From: Telopea speciosissima
Lineage: Eukaryota; Streptophyta; Magnoliopsida; Proteales; Proteaceae
Assembly: GCF_018873765.1 (NCBI RefSeq)
Contig: NC_057926.1
Location: 33,278,946-33,342,945, forward strand
Length of the DNA stretch: 64,000 nt
Direction of reading: 5' to 3'
The position numbers were made by a program, and so were the translations under genes. The notes under the pieces are model-generated. The model was not told the origin of the DNA and did not search any database. It was given only the letters and a program-made list of their open reading frames with translations. Position 1 is the first letter of the stretch; every line of letters begins with the position of its first letter. Below, in pieces: positions 32,960 through 44,694 of the stretch.

Positions 32960-35363
32960 ATTCAAATCTTCAGAGAGCTCGGCTTAATCAGAGTCTTCAG
33001 ATCTCCAAGTGCACGACTTTCCTAAGCATTCAGCTCTCCATTGTGTTCGGCTCGTCGCCCAAGCTTCGTTCAACCAGTAAGTTCCCTTATTTCAACATAT
33101 TAGTTGGTAGTGATTCTGAAGGTGAAGTGCTCGCCAGGGTGCGAGAGATCGTGAGTTTGAGCCGAGAGCTCTCCACCCTTTCTCCCGTAATAGACCTGCT
33201 GGACTCAACCTCGGATGAGCCCGTGGCTGTGGAATCTTGTCTGAACAACGGTGCCGAAGCCCCCCTTCCTCAAGAGTCTAGCCATCAGGCTCAGCCCATC
33301 CGTGGGGACTGTGTTGGGAGTTCGGGATTGTCCTCCGACGAAGACGAAGAGTCAGACGAAGAGAGATCTTCTGATGATGAAATTAGTTTGGTCGATTCTT
33401 CTTTGGACGTCCCAGAACCTACCGAGGGAAGCGTTGGCTTGATCAAGAGCGCGGTCATCGAGGCCGAGATCCGGGTCCTCAAGGAAATGTATGCAATTCC
33501 CAAGGACATCAAACTCTGAGCTCCACATCCTCGAGAAATGGCCTGCGTTATCAAGCCCGACGAGGTGGCCTTGTACGAGATCACCTTCAAATATGCCTTC
33601 CGATTTCCAGTGCTCGACCTGGTGGACCAGATCCTAGATCACTTTCATCTATCCCCGGGTCAGCTGACGTCGAACACGTGGCTGCTTATGTACGGCTTCC
33701 ACGTCTTCTTCGCCAGGATGGGTCAGCCTGCCACCGTCAACCTTTTTGCTCGGCTTTGGTATTTAAAGAGATACCGAGACAATGGGTGGTATTATTTCAC
33801 CTGCCGAGCATAGAAGTGCTCGACCCTAAATTCCTTCAAATACCTCGCCCATGTGCCGACTTCCAACAAGCACTGGAAGCTGAGGTTTTTCTTTGCCACC
33901 ATCCCTAACTGTCCCTTTTGAACCGAGTGGAAGGAGATAAAACTGAGCTACATCAATCGGGTGTTGCCTTTGAATGAGTATGAGCAGACCTTGTACGACC
34001 AGATTCTTCGGCAGACACCCTTCGATATTCAACAGCTCCTGAACGAGGAATTCCTCCAGTTGTGGAGGTTGACCCCGGGTAGGAAAATCCGAGCCGAGCT
34101 CAGCACTTGAGAATTTTTATTTTCTGTTGTAGTTTGACCTTTCTTTCCTTTCTTGCAGTGGTCGGCCACGTCCGCCAGCTTGACTTGGCTCTATTGAAGG
34201 CCGAGCTTGCAGAGGAGAGGAAGAGGAAGGTGGCCAAGAAGACCAAGGCGAAGACTGAGGCCTCCAAAACTGGAAAGGGCAAGGCGTCGGGCATGCAGAG
34301 CCCTAAGGACACGGTGGTCAGCCTTGAGGCCGAGAAGAATAAGGGCAAGCTGAGCCCACTGAAGAAGGAGAAGAAGAAGAGGGAGAAGGGCGATTAGAGC
34401 CCACCAAAGGATCCGAAGCTCCCCAAACTCTCCTTCAACGTCAAGGGTATCAATCCCCCTGGGGTGTCCTCGGCCTCGGGATTGGCCAGTCTGGCCTTGG
34501 GGAGGGCCTTGTCCAGCAACCTCCCGATCTGACCCGCCTGGTGTGTCTTTGAGGGGGACTCAGCTCTGACCTCGGCCACTCATACTAAGGAGTGGCTTGA
34601 TGCCAGTCGCCTCCCTGTTGACAAGAAGCTGCTCTTGGCCTTGAGCAACGCCGAGCCCTTATCCATGCTGTTTCAGGACGTGGCTATGATGAGTTTTTCT
34701 CCCTTAGGCAATTATCTTCCGTGTCGGTGCTCTGACATCTGCTCTGCTCATTTGTCTCAGGGTTTGTCTAAGGCGGTCGAGGCTGCTCTTTGGCTCGAGG
34801 GGGCGATCTCGGACAATGCCTCTCTCGAGGCCCAAACCAAGGCAGCGGGATAGGAGGCCAGAAAGGCCATCCAAGCGCATCGGGAGGCGGAGGCAAAGAT
34901 AGAGAAGGTCGAGTCTGACCTCAAGGCCCTCTGTGCCGAGATGCATTCTCTTTGAGTCCAAAACGAGAAGGAGGTGCGGGCCTTGAAGGCCGAACTTGAG
35001 CAAGAAAGGAAGGAGGCTGAGGCTGATTTGGCTTATGCTTGGACCGAGGCCATGGGGGAGTACCTTCAGTCGAAGGACTTCGATGAGTTGTACCACAGCT
35101 TGCGAAAGCCTTCCTATGCGGTTGGTTATGATGAGGGCCGAGCCGAGCTTCAGTCCGAGCTGAGGGCCGCCTACCCTGATCTAAACCTCTCTGAGTTCGA
35201 TGAAGACCCGACCACCGTGGTCGAGGACTTGGGAGAGGAGGATGGGGTTGAGGTCCTTCAGTTGGTCTTTACCAAAGTTGACCCGACAGCTCAGCTAACT
35301 TCCATCACTAAGGACCCGAAAGAGCTCCCTGTCGAGGACTCGAAGGACGCACCTACCCTCTGA
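32960..35363 (+). pseudogene. Antisense accessory gene with Transposase_28-type (gypsy) domain
   Basis: It runs opposite to gag-pol. The N-terminal part (from about 33110) is acidic and serine-rich (SDEDEESDEERSSDDE). The core 33538-33813 contains FRFPVLDLVDQILDHFHLSPGQLTSNTWLLMYGFHVFF, LFARLWYLKRYRDNGWYYF, which resembles the plant 'putative gypsy type transposon' domain (PF04195). An apparent intron lies at about 34108-34159. The distal part is lysine-rich, then coiled-coil-like (34850-35060), ending in an acidic tail at 35363. Stops at 33517, 33811, 33920, 34396, about 34530, 34851 and 34953 break it. The domain's biochemical role is not established; it is conserved in extra genes of Tat-type elements. 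It is likely transcribed from its own TATA box. Confidence 0.75.
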
Positions 35364-35713
35364 GGCTTTCTTTTTCTCATTCGATGAGGTTATACACACC
35401 CCGTGCTCGGGGTCTTAAGAACAATCTTTCTTTTTTTGACTGTGCGAGTCATTGGCTTTTGTATGTAACGTGCCGAGCTTTTGGCTTTCAATTGATGAAA
35501 TGACTATTTTCTTCCAAATTTGTCTAAGTATCTGTGTTCGGTCATTTTTTTTAACGCTTTGACAACACTACTCTCGCGTCCGAGCACCGAGATCGAGTAC
35601 CATGTCTGCTTGCTGACCCGAGCTCTATGCCTTTGCAAATTTATTATTATTTTTAATCTTCGATGTCGGCTCAGTAATCTTACTCGATCTTAGCATGGGA
35701 ACACTGTATCAAG

Positions 35714-35916
35714 TCCGATCTCTCAGCTGAGCTTAACTCCTTGGGTTGCTTCTCATGTAAACCTTAGCCATCTGCTCGGTCTCCGTGCTCTACTTTAATG
35801 TATAAACGTTTCACCGATCCCGATCTCTCAGCCGAGCTTAATGCCTTGGTTAATTTTCCATGTAAACCTTAGCAGTTGGCTCGGTCGCCGTGCTCTGCTT
35901 TAGTGTAGGACTATAG
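35714..35916 (+). repeat. Two-copy tandem repeat, 106-bp period
   Basis: CCGATCTCTCAGCTGAGCTTAA at 35714 recurs as CCGATCTCTCAGCCGAGCTTAA at 35820, each continuing through CATGTAAACCTTAGC and TGCTCGGTC. Confidence 0.8.
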
Positions 35917-36160
35917 CTAGCCTGTGAGGGCTAGTCTTAAAGGTCAGCCATCTTATGAGAGTTGGTCTTATGACTTTATTGCCAACCTATGAGGATCGAT
36001 CTTCGGCGTCGGCCAACCTATGAGGGCTGGTCTTATGACTTTGATGCCGACCTATGAGGGTCGGTCTTTGGCATTGGCCAATCTATGAGGATTGGTCTTA
36101 TGACTTGGTTGCCAACCTCTGAGGGTTGGTCTTCGGCGTCAGCCAATCTATGAGGATTGG
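35917..36160 (+). repeat. Array of eight short hairpins with covarying stems
   Basis: Eight units spaced 31-35 bases share a loop TATGAG (variants TGTGAG, TCTGAG) between six-base arms. Five units have perfect but different stems: CTAGCC/GGCTAG (35917), CCGACC/GGTCGG (36047), CCAATC/GATTGG (36078 and 36143) and CCAACC/GGTTGG (36112). The units at 35948 and 36013 have one mismatch each; the unit at 35982 does not pair. Changes on one arm are matched on the other, suggesting selection or copying of structure rather than sequence. Confidence 0.85.
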
Positions 36161-36329
36161 TCTTATTACTTGGTATGTGATAGACTTGAAACAAACTTGG
36201 GAGAAGAAAAGAACTCATTTTATTGATGTTGAATTTTAACTGAACATGAAAGCCAAGGCCGAGGCCGAGGGCGTGGATGAACAAAAATAGGCAAGGTCTG
36301 AGCTGAGTTGAACATAATACTTGTCACTT

Positions 36330-39300
36330 TTATTGAAAAAAATTCTTCAAGTTTTTGGCGTTCCACAGCCTAGGTATCTTCTTGCCCCCAGGAGTCTGCA
36401 AGCGATACGTCCCTGGGCGAATTTACTTGGAGACTATGTACGGTCCCTCCCAATTGGGTGCTAGCTTTCCTTGTTGCCTTGGCAGAGATGCGCTTGCTTT
36501 CCTGAGGACAAGGTCTCCTTGGCGAATTGTCTTTCCTTCACCCTCGAGTCGTAGTATCTCGCCGTCTTTTGCTGGTAGGTGGTATTCCGAAGCAAAGCAT
36601 TTTCTCTTACTTCATCGAGGAAGTCAAGATTTGCTCTTAGCTCATCTTTATAGGTTTTCTTGTCAAAATTGTGCACTCTATATGATGAGGCTTTGACCTC
36701 CACAGGGGTGAGCACTTAGGTTCCGTATGTCAGCCAAAATGGGCTTTCTTTGGTTGGCATTCTCATGATAGTCCGATACGTCCAAAGCACGCTCGGTAGC
36801 TCTTCCACCCATTTTCCTTTCGCTTTGTCCAACCTCCTCTTGATCCCCGCTACTAGTGTTCTGTTGGACACTTCTACTTTTCCATTTGCTTTTGAATGAG
36901 CTACTACTACCGGGCGGAAGTCTATGTAAAAGTGCTTGTAAAATTCTTGGAAGCTTGGGTTGTTGAACTACGTACCGTTATCTGTGATGAGCACTTTGGG
37001 TAGCCCAAATCGGTAGATGATTTTGTATCAAAAAAACTTCTCCATATTCTTCTCAGTGATAGTGGCCAAGGGCTCGGCCTCGACCCACTTAGTGAAGTAG
37101 TCAATGGCTGCAACCAAGTACTTTGAATTTTCGGAAGCTGGGACAAAATGTCCTAGAATATCCATCCCCCACATAGCGAACGGTATCGGGCTCAGCATCG
37201 GGGTCAGCTTCGTTGCAGGTCGGCTCGGAATGGGTCCGAACAATTGACACTTTTCGTATATCTTTACATACTTCATGGCCTCTTCTTGCATTCTTGGCCA
37301 GTAGAATCCTTGTCGAAGTATCTTATATGCCAGTGCTTGGCCTCCCATATGGCTCCCACGTATCCCTTCATGTACTTTCGCCATAGCATACTCGGCCCCT
37401 TTCGGCTAGAGACATCGAAGGAGGGGAGCCAAGATAGCCCTCTTGTATAAGACCCCGTCAATCATCGTGTACTTCACGGCCCAGATCTTGACCTTTCTTG
37501 CCTCATCTCGGTCCTCCGGGAGCTGATCATTTTCCAGATAGTTGACCATCGGGTCCATCCAGGTCAGCCCGTCTTCCTCAATGTGTACGACGCTTTCTTC
37601 CTACAAAGAGGATTTTTTAAGAATTTCTAGGTACACCGATCGGCTCAGATTTGGGAAGTCAGCTTCGGCCAGCCTTGAGAGGGAGTCAACCATAGCATTC
37701 TCTTCTCTTGGCACTCGAACCACCTCAAAATGCTCGAGCTCAAAGATCAATGCTCGGGCTTGGCTCAAGTAGGCTATCATCCTTTCATCTTTAGCCACGT
37801 ATTCTCTGCTTACTTGGTTGACCACGAGCTGTGAGTCGCTTCGTACCTTCAGTCAATTGACGCCTAAGACCTTGCTGACTCGGAGTTCGGCTAGGAGGGC
37901 TTCATACTCAACCTCGTTGTTGGAGGCTGAGAATTTGAATCTCAAAGTGTATTGAATGCGAAACCCCTAAGGGCTGACTAAGATTAGTCCCGCCCCACTA
38001 CCGACGGAGTTGCTCGAGCCATCTACATTCATGATCCACGACTGCTCAGCTTCGGATTCAACTTCGGCCTCATCTGTTGGTTTATCTCTTCGACCTTGGA
38101 TGTCGGGTATGGTGCATTCGGCGATGAAGTCCGCCAGGGCTTGTCCCTTTATCGCTGTCCTTGGGCGATAGCTTATATCGTACTCACTTGGCTCCATCGC
38201 CCATGCGATTAGTCGACCCGATACATCTGGCATGTGTAGAATCTTCTTGAGGGGTTGATCAGTTAACACCGTAATTGGATGAGCTTAAAAATATGGCCTC
38301 AGCTTTCTAGCGGCTGTTACAAGGGTGAACGCTACTTTCTCAAACTTGGAATATCTCGTCTCGGCGTCGACGAGAACGTCGCTGATGTAGTATATGGGCT
38401 TCTGAGCTCGGCCCTCCTCCCTTATTAGTACCACGCTGATCGCCACCGGGGTTACGACTAGGTAGATTTGGAGCTCTTCTTTAGGTTCAGGTTAGGAGAG
38501 GAGAGGCGGATTCTCCAAGTACTTCTTCAATCCTTCAAAAGCTCATTGGCATTCATCGGTCCACAGAAAATCTTTCGGGCTCCAAAATTCAAAGTTTTGA
38601 AGAACAGTAGGCATTTGTCGCCTGATCTCAACATGAATCATGTCAGTGCCGCTACTCTTACTTCTCGGATCACCGTTGGAGGGCTCATCTCTTGGATGGC
38701 CTTGATCTTCATCAAGTTGGCTTCAATGCCTCGAATGGAGACCATGAAGCCAAGGAATTTTTTTGAAGTTACACCAAAAGCGAATTTGGCGGGATTCATC
38801 TTCATTTGGTTCTTCCTCAGTACTCCGAAGGCTTCTTCGAGGTCAGCCAAGTGATGCTCAGCCTTCAAGCTCTTCACTAACATGTCATCCACATAGACCT
38901 CCATATTTCTACCGATTTACTCGTGGAACATGTGGTTCACCATCCGCTGGTACATCGCTCTGACATTCTTCAGTCCGAATGGCATGAACTTATAGCAAAA
39001 ATTTTCTTGGTCAGTTCGGATGGCCATGTGCATCTCATCCTCTTCATGCATTAGGATTTGGTTATATTCGGAGTATGTATCCATGAAGCTCAGGATCTTG
39101 TGCCCAGCGATGCCGTCTATCAAGAGGTCAATCCAAGGTAACAGATACTCATCTTTCGGGTACGCCTTGTTGAGGTCGGTGTAGTCGACGCACATTCTCC
39201 ATTTTTCGTTCGGCTTGGGAACCATGACGAAATTTGCCAGCCAGGTTGGGAATTTTTCTTCTCGGATGAACCCTGATCGTTGAAGCTTCTCCACTTCTTC

Positions 39301-40110
39301 TTCGATCACAATTTGCTTGTCGAGGGCATAATTTCTTCTCTTCTATTGGATCGACTTTCGGTTTGGATCTACGTGGAGTTGGTGCTCGGCTATGTGCCTT
39401 AGTATACCAGGCATGTCGGTGGCTGACAAGGCGAAGATGTCGTTGTTCATCTTTAAGAAATTTTTGAGCGGATTCCTTTGTTCCTCGCTCAGTAGTGATC
39501 CGAATTGTACCGTCCAGGTAGGATCTTCATCACTAATGGAGAATGGGATGAGGTCTTCCACGGGCTTCCCGCGTCTCTCAGTGAACTCCTCTCGTTGGTC
39601 TTCAGGGAGGTGCTCGAGGCACATGGCCATTCCTCGAACATTTCCTTTGTTTTGCTTGACGAATGTTGCGTAACATTCTCGAGCCTTCTTTTGGTTACCT
39701 CGGATTTCTCCGATCCCATTTTCTGTGGGGAACTTCATCCTTAGATGCACCGATGAAATGATGGCTTGGAGAGCGGTGAGTGATGGACGATCGAGTCTGG
39801 CATTAAAGACCACCACCGACCACACCACTATGAACTTAACTTGGATTACCGTTTAACACAGGGCTTGTCCGAACGTAACAAGTAGTTTGATCGACCCTTT
39901 GATCGTGGCCGAGGCTCTTGAGAATCCGTGGATGGAGGTTCCTTCGGGCTTAAGCGCATCATCGCCAAAGCCGAACTGTCGATACATGTCGAGTGACATT
40001 AAATCCACCGACTCCCTCTTATCAATCAATACTCAGTGGACGGGTCTCCTCGCGATCTCTACCTGCACCACCAAAGCATCATCATGAGGTAAACTTACAC
40101 CTTCGAGGTC
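36330..40110 (-). pseudogene. Gypsy pol (protease, RT, RNase H, integrase), disrupted
   Basis: Read on the minus strand. The protease region (40100-39850) has LIDKRESVDLMSLDMYRQFG, where the expected active-site D-x-G-S is altered. RT (39310-38640) has KWRMCVDYTDLNKAYPKDEYLLP, MPFGLKNVRAMYQRMVNHMF, a stop, then VYVDDMLVKS with the catalytic YVDD intact. RNase H begins MNVDGSSNSVGSGAGLILVSP (about 38030) and continues to 37600. Integrase (37480-36360) has a zinc region whose first cysteine is lost (IYEKCQLF), catalytic D residues in MWGMDILGHF and LITDNGT, and E in NGKVEVSNRTL. Stops occur in every domain. The element is inactive without help from another copy. Confidence 0.9.
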
Positions 40111-40419
40111 GGCTTCAGTGAAGGAGATTGTCGCCTTAGACTTCAGCCTTTTGCTCGGCATCTCTGCGACTCCGATGAACCTAGCGTTTGCCTTGGCTTT
40201 TCGGGTGGATTCTTGTCCGGGTCCCCCAAGGATGGTGTATATGGGCGCTCATTTGTCATTGCTCGGCCCTGCTCCATCATCTTTCGTTTTGGCTCGGGCT
40301 TTACCTTCACTTGTTTGGCCCTTCGGCTATCCGACTTTTACTCGGCCTTCTTCCGATCGCGGTCTTCTGGTCGTCGACCCCCTTGTTCTTCGCGGCTCCC
40401 TTAGTGTACCACTTCAGGT

Positions 40420-42296
40420 GTCCCACCTTGATCAGCTCTTCAAGCTATCTCTTTAGCTGATAGCAGTCTTCGGTATCGTGACCGATATCTTTGTGGAAAT
40501 GACAATATTTTTTTAGGGTTTTGAGATGACCCGGCTTGCATCGGCCGCAGTCTGTGGATGTACCCGTCATCTAGAATTTGCATCAAAATCTCCTTTCACG
40601 AGGTATTCAAGGGAGTGTATTCGGGACTCCTGGCTCGGTCCATCTTCTCGGCTTGGTTGTCGGACTTAGTTTGCTTTTCATCTTTACGATCGTCACCTGC
40701 AGCCTTTTCTTCTCGGTCTTGCCTTCGTTCGCTTTCCATGCTTGGAGCACCTCAGCCATGTTCGCGAACTCGTTACACCTCTCCAAGAGTTCAGCCATGT
40801 TCCTGGTTGGTTTTTGGGCTAAGTCCTTAATGAGATCTATGTCTGAGAAACCATTGCTCATCGCCGTGCGTGTTGTATCCTCGTCCAAATCCTTGATGTC
40901 CAAGGATTCCTTGTTGAAACGAGAGACGAATGCTCTATTGACTCGTCAGGCCTTTGATTTATGCTCAGGAGGTTGACCGTCATCTTTTTGTGCTTCATAC
41001 TGCTTTGGAAACGCATGACGAAGGCTCGACAGAGCTGAGCGAAACTTGTTATAGAGTTCGGCGGCAACCACGAGAACCATGAGGTCGCCGCGTCTTTAAG
41101 AGATGAAGGGAAAGCTTGGCAGGAGACGATTTTCGTCCCCCCATACATGGTCATCATTGCATTGAAATAGTTGATGTGATCCGTCGGGTCAGTTGTCCCG
41201 TCATACCGGTCGAAGGGAGGCGGCTTGAACCCAGCCGATAGTGGCGTGGTCATAATCTCAGGAGGATAGGGATGTCGTTCGACCAATGAGTAGGCGTCTG
41301 GAGTCATATGTTTCTTAAATCCCTCAACCTGTTTGGCCAACTCTCACAACCTCCTTTCTACCTCGATTTTAGGTGCTTGGCCATTCTGCTCCTCGGCTCA
41401 GGGTCGACTTTCATGATCATCCAACTGAGGTCGGCTGTTCTATTTGGCTCGATCGACTTCACTCCTTCTCGCCCTTCTTTTACCTTGGAAGTTGGGCCCG
41501 CAAGGGCTTCTTTGCTGTTCTTCTTGGCGGGACAAACTTTGGCACCGAGGGCTACGACGAGATCTTTCACCTTCTCTTGCGATGCGTCCTCCGTTGGGTT
41601 CTTCCCTTCGTTCTCGGCGTCCTCCCCAAGTCTGCCGAAGAATATCGATCTTCTAGCTACCGAGGCCGTTGGTTATAGCTCTACTCTCATCCTCAAACTT
41701 TGCCAACGCTCCCGATCATCCCGATGAACACTCCTGTTCGATCATGGAGGTGGAGTGTTTTGGCCGGGAGGATGAGACGATGAGGCTCGGGTTAGTTCGG
41801 CTATACGTCGATCGGCAATTTACTGTAGGTTTCCCTCGATGAGTGCTGGTGTCAAAGGTGGTACAGCCGACAGCTGGCGCAAGAGCCCTCTCTGGGCCAT
41901 CTGGCTTATGAAGGTTCGCAACATCTCATTAGTGCGGAGCAGTTGCAGCTGAATATCCATAACCTGCCGGTTGTTCGCTGGGGCTTCAGGGTTCAAATTC
42001 TCCGGCATGGACGGTGGCGGTGGAAAATTCAACCTATTCAGGTTCAGCTCGGCTCGGCTCGGGGCTGACCCTCCACCGCCGTGTTCAAACCACTTCCTCC
42101 ATTGCCTCGTCTACTGACGAAACCTGGTTGGCGGCGATGCTCGCACTACACTGAGTTCCCACTCCCCATGGGATCTTTCGGCGGTACCTTGCCGTGATGT
42201 TTCAGGGGGCGGTGAGTGCCTCGCTCGCCTATCGGGCTGTGGCTCATCTCCTCGGGAGGTGGAGTCGTGCTGACCCGATCTGGTTTGTACAACCAT
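40420..42296 (-). pseudogene. Gypsy gag, disrupted
   Basis: Starts MVVQTRSGQHDSTSRG at 42296, downstream of the primer site. Pieces follow in order: PENLNPEAPANNRQVMDIQLQLLRTNEMLR (42000-41900), the Retrotrans_gag core GFKPPPFDRYDGTTDPTDHINYFNAMM to FAQLCRAFVMRFQSSMKHKKMTVNLLSINQ (about 41225-40950), and a zinc-like tail [19 protein letters not shown] (about 40510-40455), typical of plant Gypsy gag. Stops and frame changes near 42110, 41820, 41343 and 40607 prevent a full product. Confidence 0.85.
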
Positions 42297-42347
42297 TGTC
42301 TTTGCTCTCTTGATTGGTTGAAACAACTATGTCTAGCTGACGTCGTT

Positions 42348-42363
42348 CCCACAGACGGCGCCA
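42348..42363 (-). other. Gypsy primer-binding site
   Basis: TGGCGCCGTCTGTGGG on the minus strand, four bases after the 5' LTR. The first nine bases match the 3' end of plant tRNA-Asp; the rest is the motif common in plant Tat/Athila-type elements. Confidence 0.7.
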
Positions 42364-42367
42364 AATC

Positions 42368-43198
42368 TGTTGTGTGCGAAAACCTTCGTCACCCGGTTAG
42401 TCCAAGGATGAGCTTGCAAAAATTGAGTGAGCACAAGAGAGTCGGGTGTGGCTCCGGCCAAGGACTCTTCGATGCTTAAGTTAGGCCTCCGGGGCAATAG
42501 CGTATCTACTTAGTGAAAAGTGAGATGAGCGTTTGAGCTCCATACCTGGGTATTTATAGGATGAGGCTGAGGCGGCCAGATGGGTCCTTGTATGGTAAGA
42601 GTCCTCTTTTGGTTGGGTTCTTCCATGCGGAGCAAAGTGGAGGGATATTCTCGGAGTTGAACTCCGAATGAGGTAAGAGTCATTATTGGAGTGTGATTCG
42701 ATTCCGTTGAGAGATTGCGGCCCGATTCGCGTCCCGCGATTGTTGGGGTATGATGATGTGGCCCCTTGATTTTGGGTGGGCCGTAGTTATCGCTTTTGGC
42801 GGGGCCTCGATCTTGGAAGACCGCGGCCCCGCTGTTCGGTCTCGTGCTTGGCCCAGATGGCAGGCTTTTTGAACCTCGGCACAATGCTCGGCTCGAATGG
42901 CAGGCGTTTTGAACCTCGACGCAGTGCTCGGCTCGGCCAGCGTGTTACCATTGTAGATTGCATGGGAGCTTAGGCAGGTACTCGTCCTTGGTGATCCTCA
43001 GTCGTATGGCTGAGCAGGGTGGGCTCAGCTCAGTGCTCGGAGATCGACATTGGTTGGCCATGTCGGTGAGTGGGGCCATCTCCTCCCCTTTGGTACCCTG
43101 TTTGGGGCCCCGCCGTTTGGTTCGGCTCGGTTCTCGGGTTCGGCCTGGTTCCATCCACGTGTCACCCTCTGAATGGTGGGCTATTTTATGGCTCATCA
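42368..43198 (-). repeat. Gypsy 5' LTR
   Basis: 831 bases, followed on the right by AAGAC and then directly by sequence matching copy A. Confidence 0.92.
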
Positions 43199-43574
43199 AA
43201 GACACTAATTTCAATCACATGAGATATGCTTCGCTTTTTCATTTTTTAAATCACAAAATTTGTTTATACTACCTCTTGTTTTGTATTAATTAATAAGTTG
43301 GAACATCAGTTAGGATTATTTTAAGATATATTCTCAAGTTAGCATTCTCCAAATGGACCAAAAAAAATAAAGGACTTGATTTTAACTCTCACGATCTTGC
43401 GTCCAAAGAATTATATAACATATATAGGATTATAATGTGAATTTGTTCTAGTTCTATCGGTTATTATAATGTGAATTTGTTCTAGTTCTATCGGTTCCTA
43501 ATTGGTAGATTCGGAACCGGACCAATAAGCTAATGGGTGAGTCGATTCTGATTCGGATTCGATGCGACTACCCT

Positions 43575-43831
43575 CATGGTTTTAAGTATCGATATCGTAT
43601 CGTCCGTATAAAGTGATACGTATCGATTTTACTAGTCATCGATACCGATACCGTGTCAATACCGTATTGATAGTATGGTACGAACAAAAGGTAAAATGAT
43701 CAAAAAACTCGTTTTTAAGAAAATTCAGAGGTATTTTTGTCAGATTCAGCCGATCTAGGACGATACCATATCAATCGTAATGATTTTGCATGTCATCAAT
43801 ACCTGTTCCGATACCGTGCACTAAAACCATG
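43575..43831. repeat. MITE-like TATCG-rich element, copy B
   Basis: Ends CATGGTTTTAAG and CTAAAACCATG are inverted copies; the interior is built from ATCGATATCG and GATACCG. Counterpart of 9829-10088. Confidence 0.65.
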
Positions 43832-44026
43832 ATTACCCTTTCTAGTCCAAAATTGACACTCTTATGCCAACCTGGTAGACTAATTTTCAAGTATTTTGGG
43901 TAAAATTGAAACTCATGTATGGCAGGCAACAAAAAGAATGGCTCAATCAATCTTCCCAGGTGGGCTAGGCCTAAGTCGCCTGACATTGCCACAATGATTG
44001 CGTCACATAAATAGTAATAAATAGAA

Positions 44027-44195
44027 GGGAAACAGTTTTCTGTCTAGGAGTGTGGCCTACGTCAGCACTCCCATGTGTCTATCTCTGTCCTCCTTAAAAC
44101 AAGGGGATAGATATGTCTTTTCACATGGGGAAGAGAGAGATAGACTCGTGGGAATGCTGGCCTAGACCACACTCCTGAACATAGATCTTTTTCCC
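44027..44195. mobile_element. MITE with about 60-bp inverted ends, copy B only
   Basis: Left GGGAAACAG...CTAGGAGTGTGGCC and right GGCCTAGACCACACTCCTG...TTTTTCCC are inverted copies over about 60 bases. Copy A reads straight through the site (about 10236-10258). The flanks are AT-rich TAATAAATA repeats, so the target duplication cannot be fixed. Confidence 0.75.
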
Positions 44196-44429
44196 TAAAT
44201 GATAATAAATAAATGATAATAAAGGGAAGGCATGGTATGAAAGGTAGACGTGGTATGAAAGGTTTTGTATCGTAATGAATGTATCTCTCACGTCACTCTT
44301 TGATTTGCTTTGCTTTACGTTAATCCATTGGAACGTTGACAAGTTTTCATGGATTCTCTCAAAGTGCCAACTGTCCATTTCATGTCTCTTGTAGCTTTTT
44401 CTAATGTTCCCCCATCACATATCTCTCAC

Positions 44430-44473
<44 letters not shown>

Positions 44474-44694
44474 ACAGAACCCAAACAAAACCCGGCACAC
44501 CAATCAAGTATCCTTCAATATCCAGAAGATTATATAAAAAAGAAAAAGAATCTTTCCTGTTCTACGTTCCACTAAAAGACAGAGAGAGAACACTAAAAGA
44601 CAGAGAGAGAGATATTTATTGCCCGAGAAGAAGGGAAAGATTAGAGAAGACCCATTTTGTGTAATTAGTGATTGGAGACGAGAGAGGGAAGAGA

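Larger units (their letters stand above)
35364..36330. other. Non-coding spacer between antisense gene and pol end
   Basis: Shared 3' untranslated space of two convergent genes. It holds a two-copy 106-bp tandem repeat (from 35714) and the hairpin array (35917-36160). Confidence 0.7.
31821..43198 (-). mobile_element. Tat-lineage Ty3/Gypsy retrotransposon with an antisense extra gene
   Basis: The 11.4 kb element reads gag-pol on the minus strand. LTRs are 42368-43198 (5') and 31821-32663 (3'), about 90% identical by eye, with TG...CA ends and the duplication AAGAC (31816-31820 and 43199-43203). The primer-binding site TGGCGCCGTCTGTGGG lies at 42363 down to 42348, and a purine tract (GAGTAGGGGGCC) abuts the 3' LTR. 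Protease, RT, RNase H, integrase order is Gypsy. The 3.7 kb between pol and the 3' LTR holds a gene on the opposite strand and structured repeats; extra genes there are characteristic of Tat-group elements such as Grande, RIRE2 and Retand (established). Copy A carries the uninterrupted site near 9400-9415. Confidence 0.93.
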
